Source of the DNA: Pseudomonas grandcourensis
Lineage (GTDB): Bacteria; Pseudomonadota; Gammaproteobacteria; Pseudomonadales; Pseudomonadaceae
Assembly (NCBI RefSeq): GCF_039909015.1
Contig: NZ_CP150919.1
Coordinates: 4,378,501 to 4,442,500 of the forward strand
Direction: 5' to 3'
Length of the DNA: 64,000 nt
Shown here: piece by piece, positions 1 to 7,358 of the stretch
Position numbering within the stretch: position 1 is the stretch's first letter
Layout of the letters: every line of letters starts with the position of its first letter
The notes under the pieces: model-generated
Told to the model about the DNA's origin: nothing
The model's input: the letters and a program-made list of their open reading frames with translations, nothing else
The model's database searches: none
Position numbers and translations under genes: made by a program

Positions 1-212
1 TTGTCCACATGACGCTGAAGGTTGGCCACGGCCGCGACCTGGCGACACGTCGACGGGTCGCTGAAAAACTGTTCGAAGTCATCACCGCCCACTTTGCACC
101 GCTGCAGGCAGAACGTTTGCTGGCTCTGTCGTTTGAGATGATCGAGCTCCACCCCGAGCTTAATTTCAAGCTCAACAACGTGCATGCCTTCCTCAATCAG
201 CAGGCGAACTAG
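1..212 (+). CDS. hpaF: 5-carboxymethyl-2-hydroxymuconate isomerase, C-terminal part
   Basis: This is the end of the homoprotocatechuate meta-pathway isomerase, which acts on 5-carboxymethyl-2-hydroxymuconate between the dehydrogenase HpaE / decarboxylase HpaG steps and the hydratase HpaH. Only about 70 residues are in the window. The frame is open from base 3 and stops at TAG 210-212. The tail motif LHPELNFKLNNVHAF and the preceding RLLALSFE match, from memory, the enterobacterial HpaF C-terminus closely. The catalytic N-terminal proline lies outside the window. It sits 44 bases before hpaX and two genes before hpaH, the usual hpa context, so the assignment is firm although partial. Confidence 0.9.
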   Translation, partial: VHMTLKVGHGRDLATRRRVAEKLFEVITAHFAPLQAERLLALSFEMIELHPELNFKLNNVHAFLNQQAN

Positions 213-256
213 AACCTTCCTCTTCCCTCGGCCACTCTCACAAAAAGTACAAAATC

Positions 257-1561
257 ATGAGCATAGCCACTTCCGCTGCACAGCCTTTGAGCGATGCCGC
301 AACATCGACCCACCGTACAGTGACCTTGCGGCTGATGCCACTGCTGCTGGTGTGCTACCTGTTTGCCCATCTTGATCGGATAAACATCGGTTTCGCGAAG
401 ATGCAGATGGGCGCCGACCTGCAATTCAGCGATACCGTCTACGGTTTCGGTGCAGGCTTGTTCTTTGTTGCCTACGCGATGTTCGGAGTACCCAGCAACA
501 TCGCCCTGGATCGCATTGGGCCACGACGCTGGATCGCTTTGTTGATGGTTGTCTGGGGGACTCTGTCGACCAGCATGCTATTGATCGAAAACGCTGAAGG
601 TTTCTACGCGTTGCGCTTCTTGCTCGGCGTCGCCGAGGCCGGATTTTTCCCGGGCATTCTGGTCTATCTGAACCGCTGGTATCCGGCCAGCAGGCGCGCC
701 CAGGTTACCGCGTTGTTTGCCATTGCCGTGCCGCTGGCCGGGGTTGTCGGTGGCCCTCTATCGGGCGGTATCCTGCAAGGCTTTCATGATGTTGGGGGCC
801 TGCGTGGGTGGCAGTGGATGTTCCTGATTGAAGGCGCGCCAGTCGTACTACTCGGTTTGCTGGTACTCAAGGTGTTGCCTGACAACTTCGAGTCAGTCAG
901 TTGGCTGAGCAGTGAGCAGAAAGAGCAACTGCGCAAGCAACTGGCTAGCGAAGAACAACGCAAACCCATCATTTCGTTTGGCGGAATACTGCGAGATCCT
1001 CAGGTCTGGCTGCTGGTGGGCATCTATTGCGCAGTCATGCTGGCGGTCAATACGCTTGCTTTCTGGATGCCTACCCTGATTCACAGCTCCGGGATTGGCA
1101 GCGATGGCAAGGTCGGCCTGCTCAGTGCCCTGCCCTACCTGGCCGGCTGCGGCTTCATGATCGCCTGCGGACGGTCATCGGATCGTCGCCGTGAACGTCG
1201 GTGGCACTTGAGTGTGCCATTGCTCATGTCGGCCCTCGGTATCGCCGTAGCCGGCCTTTTGCCTGACGACCCCTTCATGGTAATCGGCGGATTGGTGATT
1301 GCGGGTATGGGCGCGAGCGCCGCACTGCCGATGTTTTGGCAGCTACCACCCGCATTCCTGTCAAACAGCACCCAGGCGGCGGGCATCGCCCTGATCAGTT
1401 CTCTGGGAAGCATTGCCTCGTTTCTGACACCCAATCTGATTGGCTGGATGCGTGACACGACCCACAGCGCCAGTCTTGCCCTCTACGTCCTCGCGGCATT
1501 GATCGTCGCAGGCGCCTTCCTGGTGCTGCGCACGCCCGCCGCCATCGTCAATCCTCATTAA
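257..1561 (+). CDS. hpaX: 4-hydroxyphenylacetate permease, MFS (ACS family)
   Basis: Probable 4-hydroxyphenylacetate importer of the inner membrane. The 434 residues form about twelve hydrophobic segments with the anion:cation symporter-family signature: an early LDRINIGFAK loop, PSNIALDRIGPRRWI after the second pair of helices, and YALRFLLGVAEAGFFPG around residue 115-135. The start ATG has only a weak upstream purine stretch, so it may be translationally coupled to hpaF 44 bases upstream. The gene lies inside the hpa operon between hpaF and hpaH, which argues for 4-HPA rather than a sugar acid or phthalate, the other common ACS substrates. A related carrier sits at 21828-23126. Confidence 0.85.
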   Translation: MSIATSAAQPLSDAATSTHRTVTLRLMPLLLVCYLFAHLDRINIGFAKMQMGADLQFSDTVYGFGAGLFFVAYAMFGVPSNIALDRIGPRRWIALLMVVWGTLSTSMLLIENAEGFYALRFLLGVAEAGFFPGILVYLNRWYPASRRAQVTALFAIAVPLAGVVGGPLSGGILQGFHDVGGLRGWQWMFLIEGAPVVLLGLLVLKVLPDNFESVSWLSSEQKEQLRKQLASEEQRKPIISFGGILRDPQVWLLVGIYCAVMLAVNTLAFWMPTLIHSSGIGSDGKVGLLSALPYLAGCGFMIACGRSSDRRRERRWHLSVPLLMSALGIAVAGLLPDDPFMVIGGLVIAGMGASAALPMFWQLPPAFLSNSTQAAGIALISSLGSIASFLTPNLIGWMRDTTHSASLALYVLAALIVAGAFLVLRTPAAIVNPH

Positions 1562-1573
1562 GAGATCCAAGTC

Positions 1574-2377
1574 ATGCTCGATCAAGAATTCATCCAGCAA
1601 GCCGCTGCACAACTGGACAACGCCGAACGCTCCCGTAAGCAAGTCGGGCAGTTCTCCCTCGCGCATCCACAGATCACCATCGAAGATGCCTATGCCATTC
1701 AGCGAGCCTGGGTGGCACAGAAAATAAAGAACGGTCGTAAGCTGGTGGGGCACAAGATTGGCCTGACCTCTCGGGCCATGCAGGTCTCATCTAACATTAC
1801 AGAACCGGATTACGGGGCGTTGCTTGACGACATGCTGTTCGACGAAGGCACCGACATCCCCTTCAACCGTTTTATCGTGCCGCGCGTCGAAGTGGAGTTG
1901 GCATTCATCCTCGGCAAGCCGCTCAAAGGCCCGAATGTCACTATTTTCGATGTGCTGGAGGCTACCGAATGGGTGATCCCGGCCCTGGAAATCATTGACG
2001 CGCGTATCCAGCAGATCGATCCGGAGACCAAAGCCACGCGCAAGGTCTTCGACACCATTTCCGACAATGCGGCGAACGCAGGGGTGGTAATGGGCGGCCG
2101 TGCTGTGCGCCCTCACGAGGTCGACCTGCGCAAGGTGCCCGCTGTCTTGTACCGCAATGGCGTGATCGAGGAATCAGGGGTCTCTGCCGCCGTGCTCAAT
2201 CACCCGGCGAAAGGTGTCGCCTGGCTGGCGAACAAGCTCGCCCCATACGATGTCACGTTGCAACCGGGGCAAATTATTCTGGGCGGGTCGTTTACCCGTC
2301 CGGTGGCTGCGAACCCAGGCGATACCTTCCATGTCGACTACGACATGCTGGGTTCCATCTCCTGCCGCTTCGTCTGA
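1574..2377 (+). CDS. hpaH: 2-oxo-hept-4-ene-1,7-dioate hydratase
   Basis: Hydratase of the homoprotocatechuate meta-cleavage pathway, adding water to 2-oxohept-4-ene-1,7-dioate to give 4-hydroxy-2-oxoheptanedioate. The 267-residue length is that of the HpaH/MhpD family. Family landmarks include GHKIGLTS near residue 60, the [13 protein letters not shown] strand near residue 107 and the C-terminal [13 protein letters not shown] / GSISCRF segment. The start lies 12 bases after hpaX and 18 bases separate its stop from hpaI, so hpaF-X-H-I read as one transcript. The product of HpaH is the substrate of the neighbouring HpaI aldolase. Confidence 0.92.
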   Translation: MLDQEFIQQAAAQLDNAERSRKQVGQFSLAHPQITIEDAYAIQRAWVAQKIKNGRKLVGHKIGLTSRAMQVSSNITEPDYGALLDDMLFDEGTDIPFNRFIVPRVEVELAFILGKPLKGPNVTIFDVLEATEWVIPALEIIDARIQQIDPETKATRKVFDTISDNAANAGVVMGGRAVRPHEVDLRKVPAVLYRNGVIEESGVSAAVLNHPAKGVAWLANKLAPYDVTLQPGQIILGGSFTRPVAANPGDTFHVDYDMLGSISCRFV

Positions 2378-2395
2378 TTTCTTGAGGACCGTTTC

Positions 2396-3196
2396 ATGGA
2401 TATGCCAATCAACACATTCAAACAACGCCTGAAAAGTGGCAAGGCTCAAATCGGCCTTTGGCTCGGTCTGGCCAACCCTTACTGCGCAGAGCTGGCAGCC
2501 AATGCCGACTTTGATTGGCTATTGATCGACGGCGAGCATGCGCCCAATGATATACGCAGCATGCTTGGCCAATTGCAGGCGATAGCGCCCTACACCAGTC
2601 ATCCAGTGATCCGCCCTGTCGCTGGCGACACAACGTTGATCAAACAGATTTTGGACATCGGCACCCAGACCTTACTGGTGCCGATGGTCGAAAGCGCCGA
2701 ACAAGCGCGAGAGCTGGTGCGTGCCGTGCACTATCCGCCCAGTGGCGTGCGCGGTGTAGGCAGCGCGTTGGCGCGGGCGTCGCGCTGGAACAGCGTGCCC
2801 GGCTACCTGGACAAGGCTGACGAGCAAATATGCCTGCTGGTGCAGATTGAAAGCCTGAAAGGCCTGGAGAATCTGGATGCCATCGTCAACGTCGAAGGCG
2901 TTGACGGGGTGTTTATCGGCCCTGCCGACCTCAGCGCTGCGATGGGCCATCGCGGTAACCCGGGCCATCCCGAAGTTCAAGCAGTAATTGAAGACACCAT
3001 CATACGAATCCGCGATGCCGGCAAAGCGCCCGGCATTCTCAGCGCCGACGAAAGATTGGCCAGACGCTACATCGAGCTCGGCGCGGCATTCGTAGCGGTC
3101 GGCGTCGACACCTCCGTACTGATGCAAGGCCTGCAAGCACTGACAAGCAAGTTCAGAAATACCCCGGCCACGATCAGTACCGGCGGTGTTTACTGA
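2396..3196 (+). CDS. hpaI: 4-hydroxy-2-oxoheptanedioate aldolase
   Basis: Class II (metal-dependent) pyruvate aldolase that splits 4-hydroxy-2-oxoheptanedioate into pyruvate and succinic semialdehyde, the last step of homoprotocatechuate breakdown. The 266 residues carry the HpcH/HpaI hallmarks: [10 protein letters not shown] with the active-site His at about residue 48, the LVQIES segment with a metal-ligand Glu, and VFIGPADLS with the second acidic ligand. ATG 2396 follows a GAGGA element by seven bases; the ATG two codons on is less well spaced. The succinic semialdehyde could be oxidised by either semialdehyde-dehydrogenase-like gene in this window (18151 or 48523). Confidence 0.93.
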   Translation: MDMPINTFKQRLKSGKAQIGLWLGLANPYCAELAANADFDWLLIDGEHAPNDIRSMLGQLQAIAPYTSHPVIRPVAGDTTLIKQILDIGTQTLLVPMVESAEQARELVRAVHYPPSGVRGVGSALARASRWNSVPGYLDKADEQICLLVQIESLKGLENLDAIVNVEGVDGVFIGPADLSAAMGHRGNPGHPEVQAVIEDTIIRIRDAGKAPGILSADERLARRYIELGAAFVAVGVDTSVLMQGLQALTSKFRNTPATISTGGVY

Positions 3197-3220
3197 TTTC
3201 AGGTTAATTGCAAATGCTCG

Positions 3221-3246
3221 CCGCTGGCAGACATCAATGCCAGCGG
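3221..3246. other. Hairpin between convergent hpaI and hpaR
   Basis: Perfect nine-base arms CCGCTGGCA / TGCCAGCGG with an eight-base loop lie in the 63-base gap between the convergent stop codons of hpaI and hpaR. No clear T-run follows on either strand, so it may be a weak bidirectional terminator or a transcript-end stabiliser. The position fits a termination role; the missing U-tract limits confidence. Confidence 0.5.
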
Positions 3247-3259
3247 TGACCATTCCGCC

Positions 3260-3682
3260 TCAACGCTTCAGTGTCTTCAACTCATTGAGCAACACCAACA
3301 ACGTCTGCAACTTCTCCGCGCCGTAGCGCTCCTGCAAGCGCTCATAGTTCTCTTCCATGCGCCCGCTCATACTTTCAAAGCAACGCTCTCCGGCAGCGGT
3401 CAGTTTCACCAGCACTCGGCGCTGGTCGTGTTCTGAGCGCCGTCGTTCGACCAACTCTGCGGTCTCCATCCGCGCCAGTACGCCAGTCATGCTGGGCTTG
3501 AGAATACATGCCAAGTCCGCCAAGCGATTGATCTCCAGTTCGCCCTGCTGACTGAGAATCCGCACTACCCGCCATTGTTGCTCAGTGAGGCCTATATCTT
3601 TCAGAGAAGGCCGGAAAAAGCTCATGGCCACTTCCCGGGCCTGGAGCAGGTTGAGTGTCAGAGACTGTCGGTGCTTGGGCAT
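3260..3682 (-). CDS. hpaR: Homoprotocatechuate operon regulator, MarR family
   Basis: MarR-family repressor expected to control the hpa meta-cleavage genes in response to aromatic pathway compounds. The 140 residues give a winged helix: helix-turn-helix around residues 45-80 (INRLADLACILKPSMTGVLARME) followed by the wing ERRRSEHDQRRVLVKLTAAG. The N-terminus SLTLNLLQAREVAMSFFRP is typical of HpaR. It is encoded convergently to hpaI and reads in the same direction as the C1/C2 hydroxylase genes. A near-palindrome TTAGCATGTTAA lies 24 bases upstream of the start and could be an autoregulatory operator. The location makes HpaR much likelier than a generic MarR regulator. Confidence 0.88.
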   Translation of the reverse strand: MPKHRQSLTLNLLQAREVAMSFFRPSLKDIGLTEQQWRVVRILSQQGELEINRLADLACILKPSMTGVLARMETAELVERRRSEHDQRRVLVKLTAAGERCFESMSGRMEENYERLQERYGAEKLQTLLVLLNELKTLKR

Positions 3683-3705
3683 TTAGAAACGGCTCAAAAA
3701 TCAGT

Positions 3706-3717
3706 TAGCATGTTAAT
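3706..3717. promoter_or_regulatory. hpaR: Candidate HpaR operator
   Basis: The 12-base near-palindrome TTAGCATGTTAA (one mismatch pair around a central CATG) lies just upstream of hpaR. MarR-family proteins bind such short palindromes overlapping their own promoters. Only one copy was noticed here; the promoter of the hpa meta operon is outside the window, so the site cannot be cross-checked. Confidence 0.4.
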
Positions 3718-3760
3718 TATCTTATCACGCCGAAATAGCGATGACGTTTCTAGCGTCCAT

Positions 3761-3786
3761 AAAAAAACGGCGCATTTAGGCGCCGT
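3761..3786 (-). terminator. Rho-independent terminator after the C1 reductase gene
   Basis: Read on the minus strand, a seven-base stem ACGGCGC / GCGCCGT with a six-base loop is followed by seven T residues. It lies 25 bases beyond the reductase stop codon, so it should end the C2-C1 transcript before hpaR. It also shows that hpaR is transcribed separately. Confidence 0.8.
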
Positions 3787-3811
3787 CCATTTAATCGCTA
3801 ACCAGAGCACG

Positions 3812-4762
3812 TCAGAGCCTGATAACCGCTTTCAACACAGTCTTGAAGGTTTCCAATTGATCGTCACTGAATTGACTGAAGACTTTTTCCTGCTGTTCTC
3901 GGGCTATTGTCCATAATCCTTCTGTTTCATCGATACCTTTAACGGTCAGACGCAAGCGCTTATCTTCTTCACAGACCAGCCCCTTACGAGTGAGATTGGC
4001 GACGGCCTCTTCGATTTCCCGCTCGGGCATCGCCACCTCCCGTTGCAGATCCGTGAGGCTCAACCCTGCATCGTTCTCCAGCACCATCAACATACGCGCC
4101 TCACTTGTCCGCAAACCTGTCGACAATTGCCGCGGCTGATAGCTTGCCTGATACGCGCGCAATGCTTGGGTCATGAGGTAGTACAAATTGTGGCTCAGCC
4201 TTCCTTGGAAGTGGCTGCTAGGCGGCTGACCTTCAGCACTTTTTGTCATGCGCGTGTGGGGCAACACCATGGAGTATGCGCCCTGGTGGTACAGCAACGG
4301 CGAACGACCAAAATCATCGAAAGCCACTACCTTACCGATCATGATCCAATGATCACCACCGTCCACCTGCTGATATTTTTCGCACTGAAAACGCGCGGAG
4401 CAATCAGCAAGAATGGGCGCCCCTCCGTGACCTGACTCGTATTCGATGCCAGCAAAACGATCGTCTTTCGGACGAGCGAAATTGTTCGACAAATCAATTT
4501 GATCTGCAGCAAGCACATTCACGGCAAAGTGGGTAGCGGCAGCAAATACATCATGACTGGTTGATCGCTTATCGATACTCCAGAGAATCAACGGCGGATC
4601 GAGCGACACCGAGTTGAAGCTATTGGCCGTCACCCCCACTTTTCGGCCATCGTGATCGGCGGCTGTCACCACTGTCACACCGGTGGCGAAGTTACCTAAG
4701 GCGCGGCGAAATGCACGCGAATCGAAGGCAGAAGAAGCTGCAATTTCATTAATATCGGACAT
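3812..4762 (-). CDS. C1-hpah: 4-hydroxyphenylacetate 3-hydroxylase, flavin reductase component (C1 type)
   Basis: NADH:FMN reductase that supplies reduced flavin to the oxygenase encoded just upstream. The 316 residues split into two parts. Residues ~15-170 are a flavin-reductase (FMN-binding split-barrel) domain with FATGVTVVTA and VGVTANSFNSVSLDPPL. Residues ~190-316 are a MarR-like winged-helix domain with a basic KRLRLTVKGI wing. This matches the A. baumannii C1 subunit in length and layout; in that enzyme the C-terminal domain is known to restrain the reductase until 4-hydroxyphenylacetate binds. The enterobacterial HpaC reductase lacks this domain, so the system is of the C1/C2 class. 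A hairpin in the 77-base leader may tune its expression relative to C2. Confidence 0.92.
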   Translation of the reverse strand: MSDINEIAASSAFDSRAFRRALGNFATGVTVVTAADHDGRKVGVTANSFNSVSLDPPLILWSIDKRSTSHDVFAAATHFAVNVLAADQIDLSNNFARPKDDRFAGIEYESGHGGAPILADCSARFQCEKYQQVDGGDHWIMIGKVVAFDDFGRSPLLYHQGAYSMVLPHTRMTKSAEGQPPSSHFQGRLSHNLYYLMTQALRAYQASYQPRQLSTGLRTSEARMLMVLENDAGLSLTDLQREVAMPEREIEEAVANLTRKGLVCEEDKRLRLTVKGIDETEGLWTIAREQQEKVFSQFSDDQLETFKTVLKAVIRL

Positions 4763-4839
4763 GCAAGACTCCCGAGCACGCCCCCTGGGCGCGCTCTGAT
4801 TATTTTTATGAGGGGCTTGTGGCTTGAGGGCGAACGGCC

Positions 4840-6009
4840 TTAGGCCATTGAGGGATCGGGCTCAAGACCCATCAGTTCGCGACCAAGTATCTGTGCACAA
4901 ACGTCATAGTCGGTATAGGCGTGCGCCCCCGTAAGATGTGCGTCGCGGAAAAGGCGTTGCAACTCGTTGGTTTCAAACCAGGCGCCGCCGCCGGCCGCTT
5001 CCATCAGACGGTCCACAGCCTGGATACACATTTTCGTGGCATAGCCTTGATTGGTACGCCAGAACGTGAGCGTGGTGCGGCTAGGGTACTCGTGGCGCTC
5101 GCTGTATTCGGCAATCTCCTCCCAGCTTTTTTCCAGCAACGCTCGGGCAGCCGCAACTTGATGCGTGGATTCGGCCAGGCGCATCAATGCCGGGGTGGCT
5201 GCGCCGACAGCGGCACCGGTGTAGGCACGGACGCGGTTGCGGGTTTTCTCGCGAAAGACATCCAGCATGCGCTCGGCAATACCCAGGCTGACAGTCGAAA
5301 AACCGCTGGCGAAATAAGGCCGATAAGGGGCGAAGAAAATCTTGCTGTCCGGATACAAACCAAAGCCCGCCGACTTGCCTTCGATCATGTCCTTGGCTTT
5401 CTGGATTCGGTGCTCGGGCACGAAAGCATTCTTGACGATCAGGGTTTTGCTACCGCTGCCACGCATACCAACGGCAAACCAGTCATCACGAATTTCGTAG
5501 TCACTGCTTGGCAGCACCGCGAAACAATAATCCCGAGTGCCTTCGGCATTCTCACGAAAGAACCCCATGATGGCCCATTCGGCATGATCACAGCCTGAAC
5601 TCCATCCCATCTCACCACTGAAAGTGACGCCTCCCTCCACCTCCTCGGTGCGCCCAAAAGGCGCGATGCTGCTACTGGCAGTAGCATCGGGGTCATTTCC
5701 CCACATCTCATCCTGCAGCTTGCTGGAAAACATTGCGATTTGATGACTGTGAGTACATAGAAGGCTCATGGCCCAGGCCGTGCTGGCACAGGAACCGGCC
5801 AACAATGCGATGCAGTCGGCAAACTGAGGCAGAGAGATCTCCATGCCGCCGTACTTTTTCGGCTGCAACGCATGGTGCATACCAATACCTTTGAGCAAAG
5901 CGATATTTTCGGCGGGAACACAACGCGCGCGTTCGGCCTCGAAGGCATTAGCCGCGATAGTAGGCAGAACACCTTTCAGGTCTTCCAGCAGCGGGTTTGG
6001 AGTTTTCAT
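4840..6009 (-). CDS. C2-hpah: 4-hydroxyphenylacetate 3-hydroxylase, oxygenase component (C2 type)
   Basis: Flavin-dependent monooxygenase that converts 4-hydroxyphenylacetate to homoprotocatechuate (3,4-dihydroxyphenylacetate) with reduced flavin from C1. The 389-residue product has the acyl-CoA-dehydrogenase-like fold. Segments such as WSSGCDHAE, YFASGFS, RNRVRAYTGA and AHAYTDYDVCAQILGREL agree almost residue by residue, from memory, with A. baumannii C2. The C2 active-site Ser and His neighbourhoods therefore appear retained. The longest frame reaches 6096, but the ATG at 6009 (MKTPNPLLEDLKG) fits the family and has a purine-rich leader. An AATAATAA motif overlaps that leader, suggesting Crc control. 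Confidence 0.93.
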   Translation of the reverse strand: MKTPNPLLEDLKGVLPTIAANAFEAERARCVPAENIALLKGIGMHHALQPKKYGGMEISLPQFADCIALLAGSCASTAWAMSLLCTHSHQIAMFSSKLQDEMWGNDPDATASSSIAPFGRTEEVEGGVTFSGEMGWSSGCDHAEWAIMGFFRENAEGTRDYCFAVLPSSDYEIRDDWFAVGMRGSGSKTLIVKNAFVPEHRIQKAKDMIEGKSAGFGLYPDSKIFFAPYRPYFASGFSTVSLGIAERMLDVFREKTRNRVRAYTGAAVGAATPALMRLAESTHQVAAARALLEKSWEEIAEYSERHEYPSRTTLTFWRTNQGYATKMCIQAVDRLMEAAGGGAWFETNELQRLFRDAHLTGAHAYTDYDVCAQILGRELMGLEPDPSMA

Positions 6010-6020
6010 GGGCGGTCTCT

Positions 6021-6028
6021 TTATTATT
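6021..6028 (-). promoter_or_regulatory. Crc/Hfq-like catabolite-repression motif, C2 leader
   Basis: On the minus strand the leader reads AATAATAA, a perfect AAnAAnAA pattern, eleven bases before the C2 ATG and touching the ribosome-binding stretch. In pseudomonads Crc and Hfq block translation at such sites when preferred carbon sources are present. Confidence 0.5.
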
Positions 6029-6145
6029 GGATAGTGGCGCTCCGCTTGGCAGACGCTTGCGAACATCGCCAGAAGGCACCGTACGCTAGATGGCAAGCGG
6101 GTAAGCGCGTCAGCACCCGGTCAGTATGAGGTGCTGGGGCACTAC

Positions 6146-6182
6146 GAAAAATGCACGTTACAAATAGAAGATTGCACTTTTC
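6146..6182. promoter_or_regulatory. Inverted repeat in the C2 hydroxylase promoter region
   Basis: Ten-base arms GAAAAATGCA and TGCACTTTTC (nine of ten positions complementary) are separated by 17 bases, about 140 bases upstream of the C2 start. The centre-to-centre distance of about 27 bases is compatible with a dimeric activator, for example an AraC- or LysR-type 4-HPA regulator. No such regulator gene is in the immediate neighbourhood. Confidence 0.35.
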
Positions 6183-6522
6183 ATAGAGTCTTTAAGCAAC
6201 GAACAAAACGCGAAGAAGAATGGACCTGAAAGTGATGTTCATCGCTGACTGTTTAAAGATGGCCGCTGCCCTTCCCTCCTGACTTGCCCCCCGCGCCGCC
6301 GACTTACCGACAACAGATCCGAGCGAAAAACCTCATATAAACGAAACGCAATGACTTGTAGAGTGTCGACCAAGCGAAGCAATTTTCACTGCAACAAAGC
6401 CTTCTGCTTGAGCACCCTAGCCCGCGCTAAAAACAACAAAACAAGCTTATTACGAGCGAACATTTTCCTGCTGGATTGAGCACAGCCAAGGTAGAATTTT
6501 TCACGCACAGGCAATATACTGA

Positions 6523-6533
6523 ACACTGCGTAT
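6523..6533 (-). promoter_or_regulatory. ATACG-type motif upstream of the first TetR gene
   Basis: On the minus strand the sequence is ATACGCAGTGT, preceded by GT. It matches the 15961 site (ATACGCATCGT) at nine of eleven positions, and sits 80 bases upstream of the TetR start. It is a plausible autoregulatory site, but weaker than the other three copies because the CGT half is degenerate. Confidence 0.35.
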
Positions 6534-6612
6534 ACTAATTATTTCCTTGACGAGAGCCATCCTGGGCTTTTGTTTTTTAGAAACAAATGCACCTGGGTAA
6601 GGGATCTTGAAA

Positions 6613-7236
6613 ATGTCGACTAACAAACCTGTATCGACCACCAAATCGATAGTGGGTCGCCCACGAAGCGAAGCTACACGCCGTCAGATCCTGGATGCCA
6701 CCATCAGGCTGCTGCAGGAAAAATCCATTCAAGCCATCTCAATCGAGGCGATAGCACGAGAAGCTGGCGTTAGTAAATCAACCATATACCGGTGGTGGGA
6801 CTCCAAAGCGTTAGTCGTTATCGACGCGTTCATAGAGAACCAAATGTTGAAGACAGCCTTGCCACGAGAACTGGGTCCGAGAGAGGCAATTGCTCAGCAC
6901 TTCCGCTCCCTCGTAGACCAATACTCTGGTTGGGCCGGTCGACTGGTCGCACAAATACTCGCGGAAGGTCAGTCAGATCCCTCTACTTTGAGAGATTTTC
7001 GAGAGCGGTTTCATTATGGAAGGCGCGCGATAATTCGAGAAACGCTAGAGGAATGGAGGGTGAGCGGCGAGATATCTCCCGATACGGATATCGAGATACT
7101 GATGGACTTGATTTACGGGGCCGTTTACATGCGACTCATGATTGGACACGCCCCACTTAACCAAGCGTTTGCCGAGTCGCACATAAACTTTGTGTACCAC
7201 TTACTGGGTGTCAAGAGCACTGACCCCGAGGCCTAG
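6613..7236 (+). CDS. TetR/AcrR-family regulator, paralogue 1
   Basis: Transcriptional regulator of 207 residues. The DNA-binding helix-turn-helix occupies residues ~15-60 (GRPRSEATRRQILDATIRLL ... AGVSKSTIYRWWDSKALVV). The rest is a ligand-binding helical domain with the family-specific block RERFHYGRRAIIRETLEEW. ATG 6613 lies eight bases after GGGA; a TTG two codons upstream is the alternative. By eye about three quarters of residues are identical to the regulator at 13765. It is convergent with the old-yellow-enzyme gene at the end of the leftward operon, so the operon is enclosed by the two paralogues. The ligand is unknown; an aromatic pathway compound is inference. Confidence 0.85.
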   Translation: MSTNKPVSTTKSIVGRPRSEATRRQILDATIRLLQEKSIQAISIEAIAREAGVSKSTIYRWWDSKALVVIDAFIENQMLKTALPRELGPREAIAQHFRSLVDQYSGWAGRLVAQILAEGQSDPSTLRDFRERFHYGRRAIIRETLEEWRVSGEISPDTDIEILMDLIYGAVYMRLMIGHAPLNQAFAESHINFVYHLLGVKSTDPEA

Positions 7237-7358
7237 TCGTTATTGGTCAAGTTCAGTGCGCAGGCGTTGAGTTGATCGGATACCGACGTCGAGCCATTGG
7301 AAACGAACACCCCGCTCATCTCGCTATAAGACTGATCGAAATGCTCGCCCCAATTGGG

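Larger units (their letters stand above)
6010..6612. other. Intergenic region between C2 hydroxylase and TetR gene
   Basis: About 600 bases between divergent genes with no convincing coding frame. It holds a Crc-like motif next to the C2 start (6021-6028), an inverted repeat GAAAAATGCA / TGCACTTTTC (6146-6182) on the C2 side, and one copy of the ATACG-type motif (6523-6533) on the TetR side. AT-rich stretches at 6330-6560 presumably contain the promoters. Confidence 0.6.

Noticed and set aside
4775..4806. Hairpin GAGCACGCCC / GGGCGCGCTC in the C1 leader as a terminator between C2 and C1
   Set aside because: On the coding (minus) strand no T-run follows the stem, and C2 and C1 act together, so it is unlikely to terminate; perhaps a modest attenuator.
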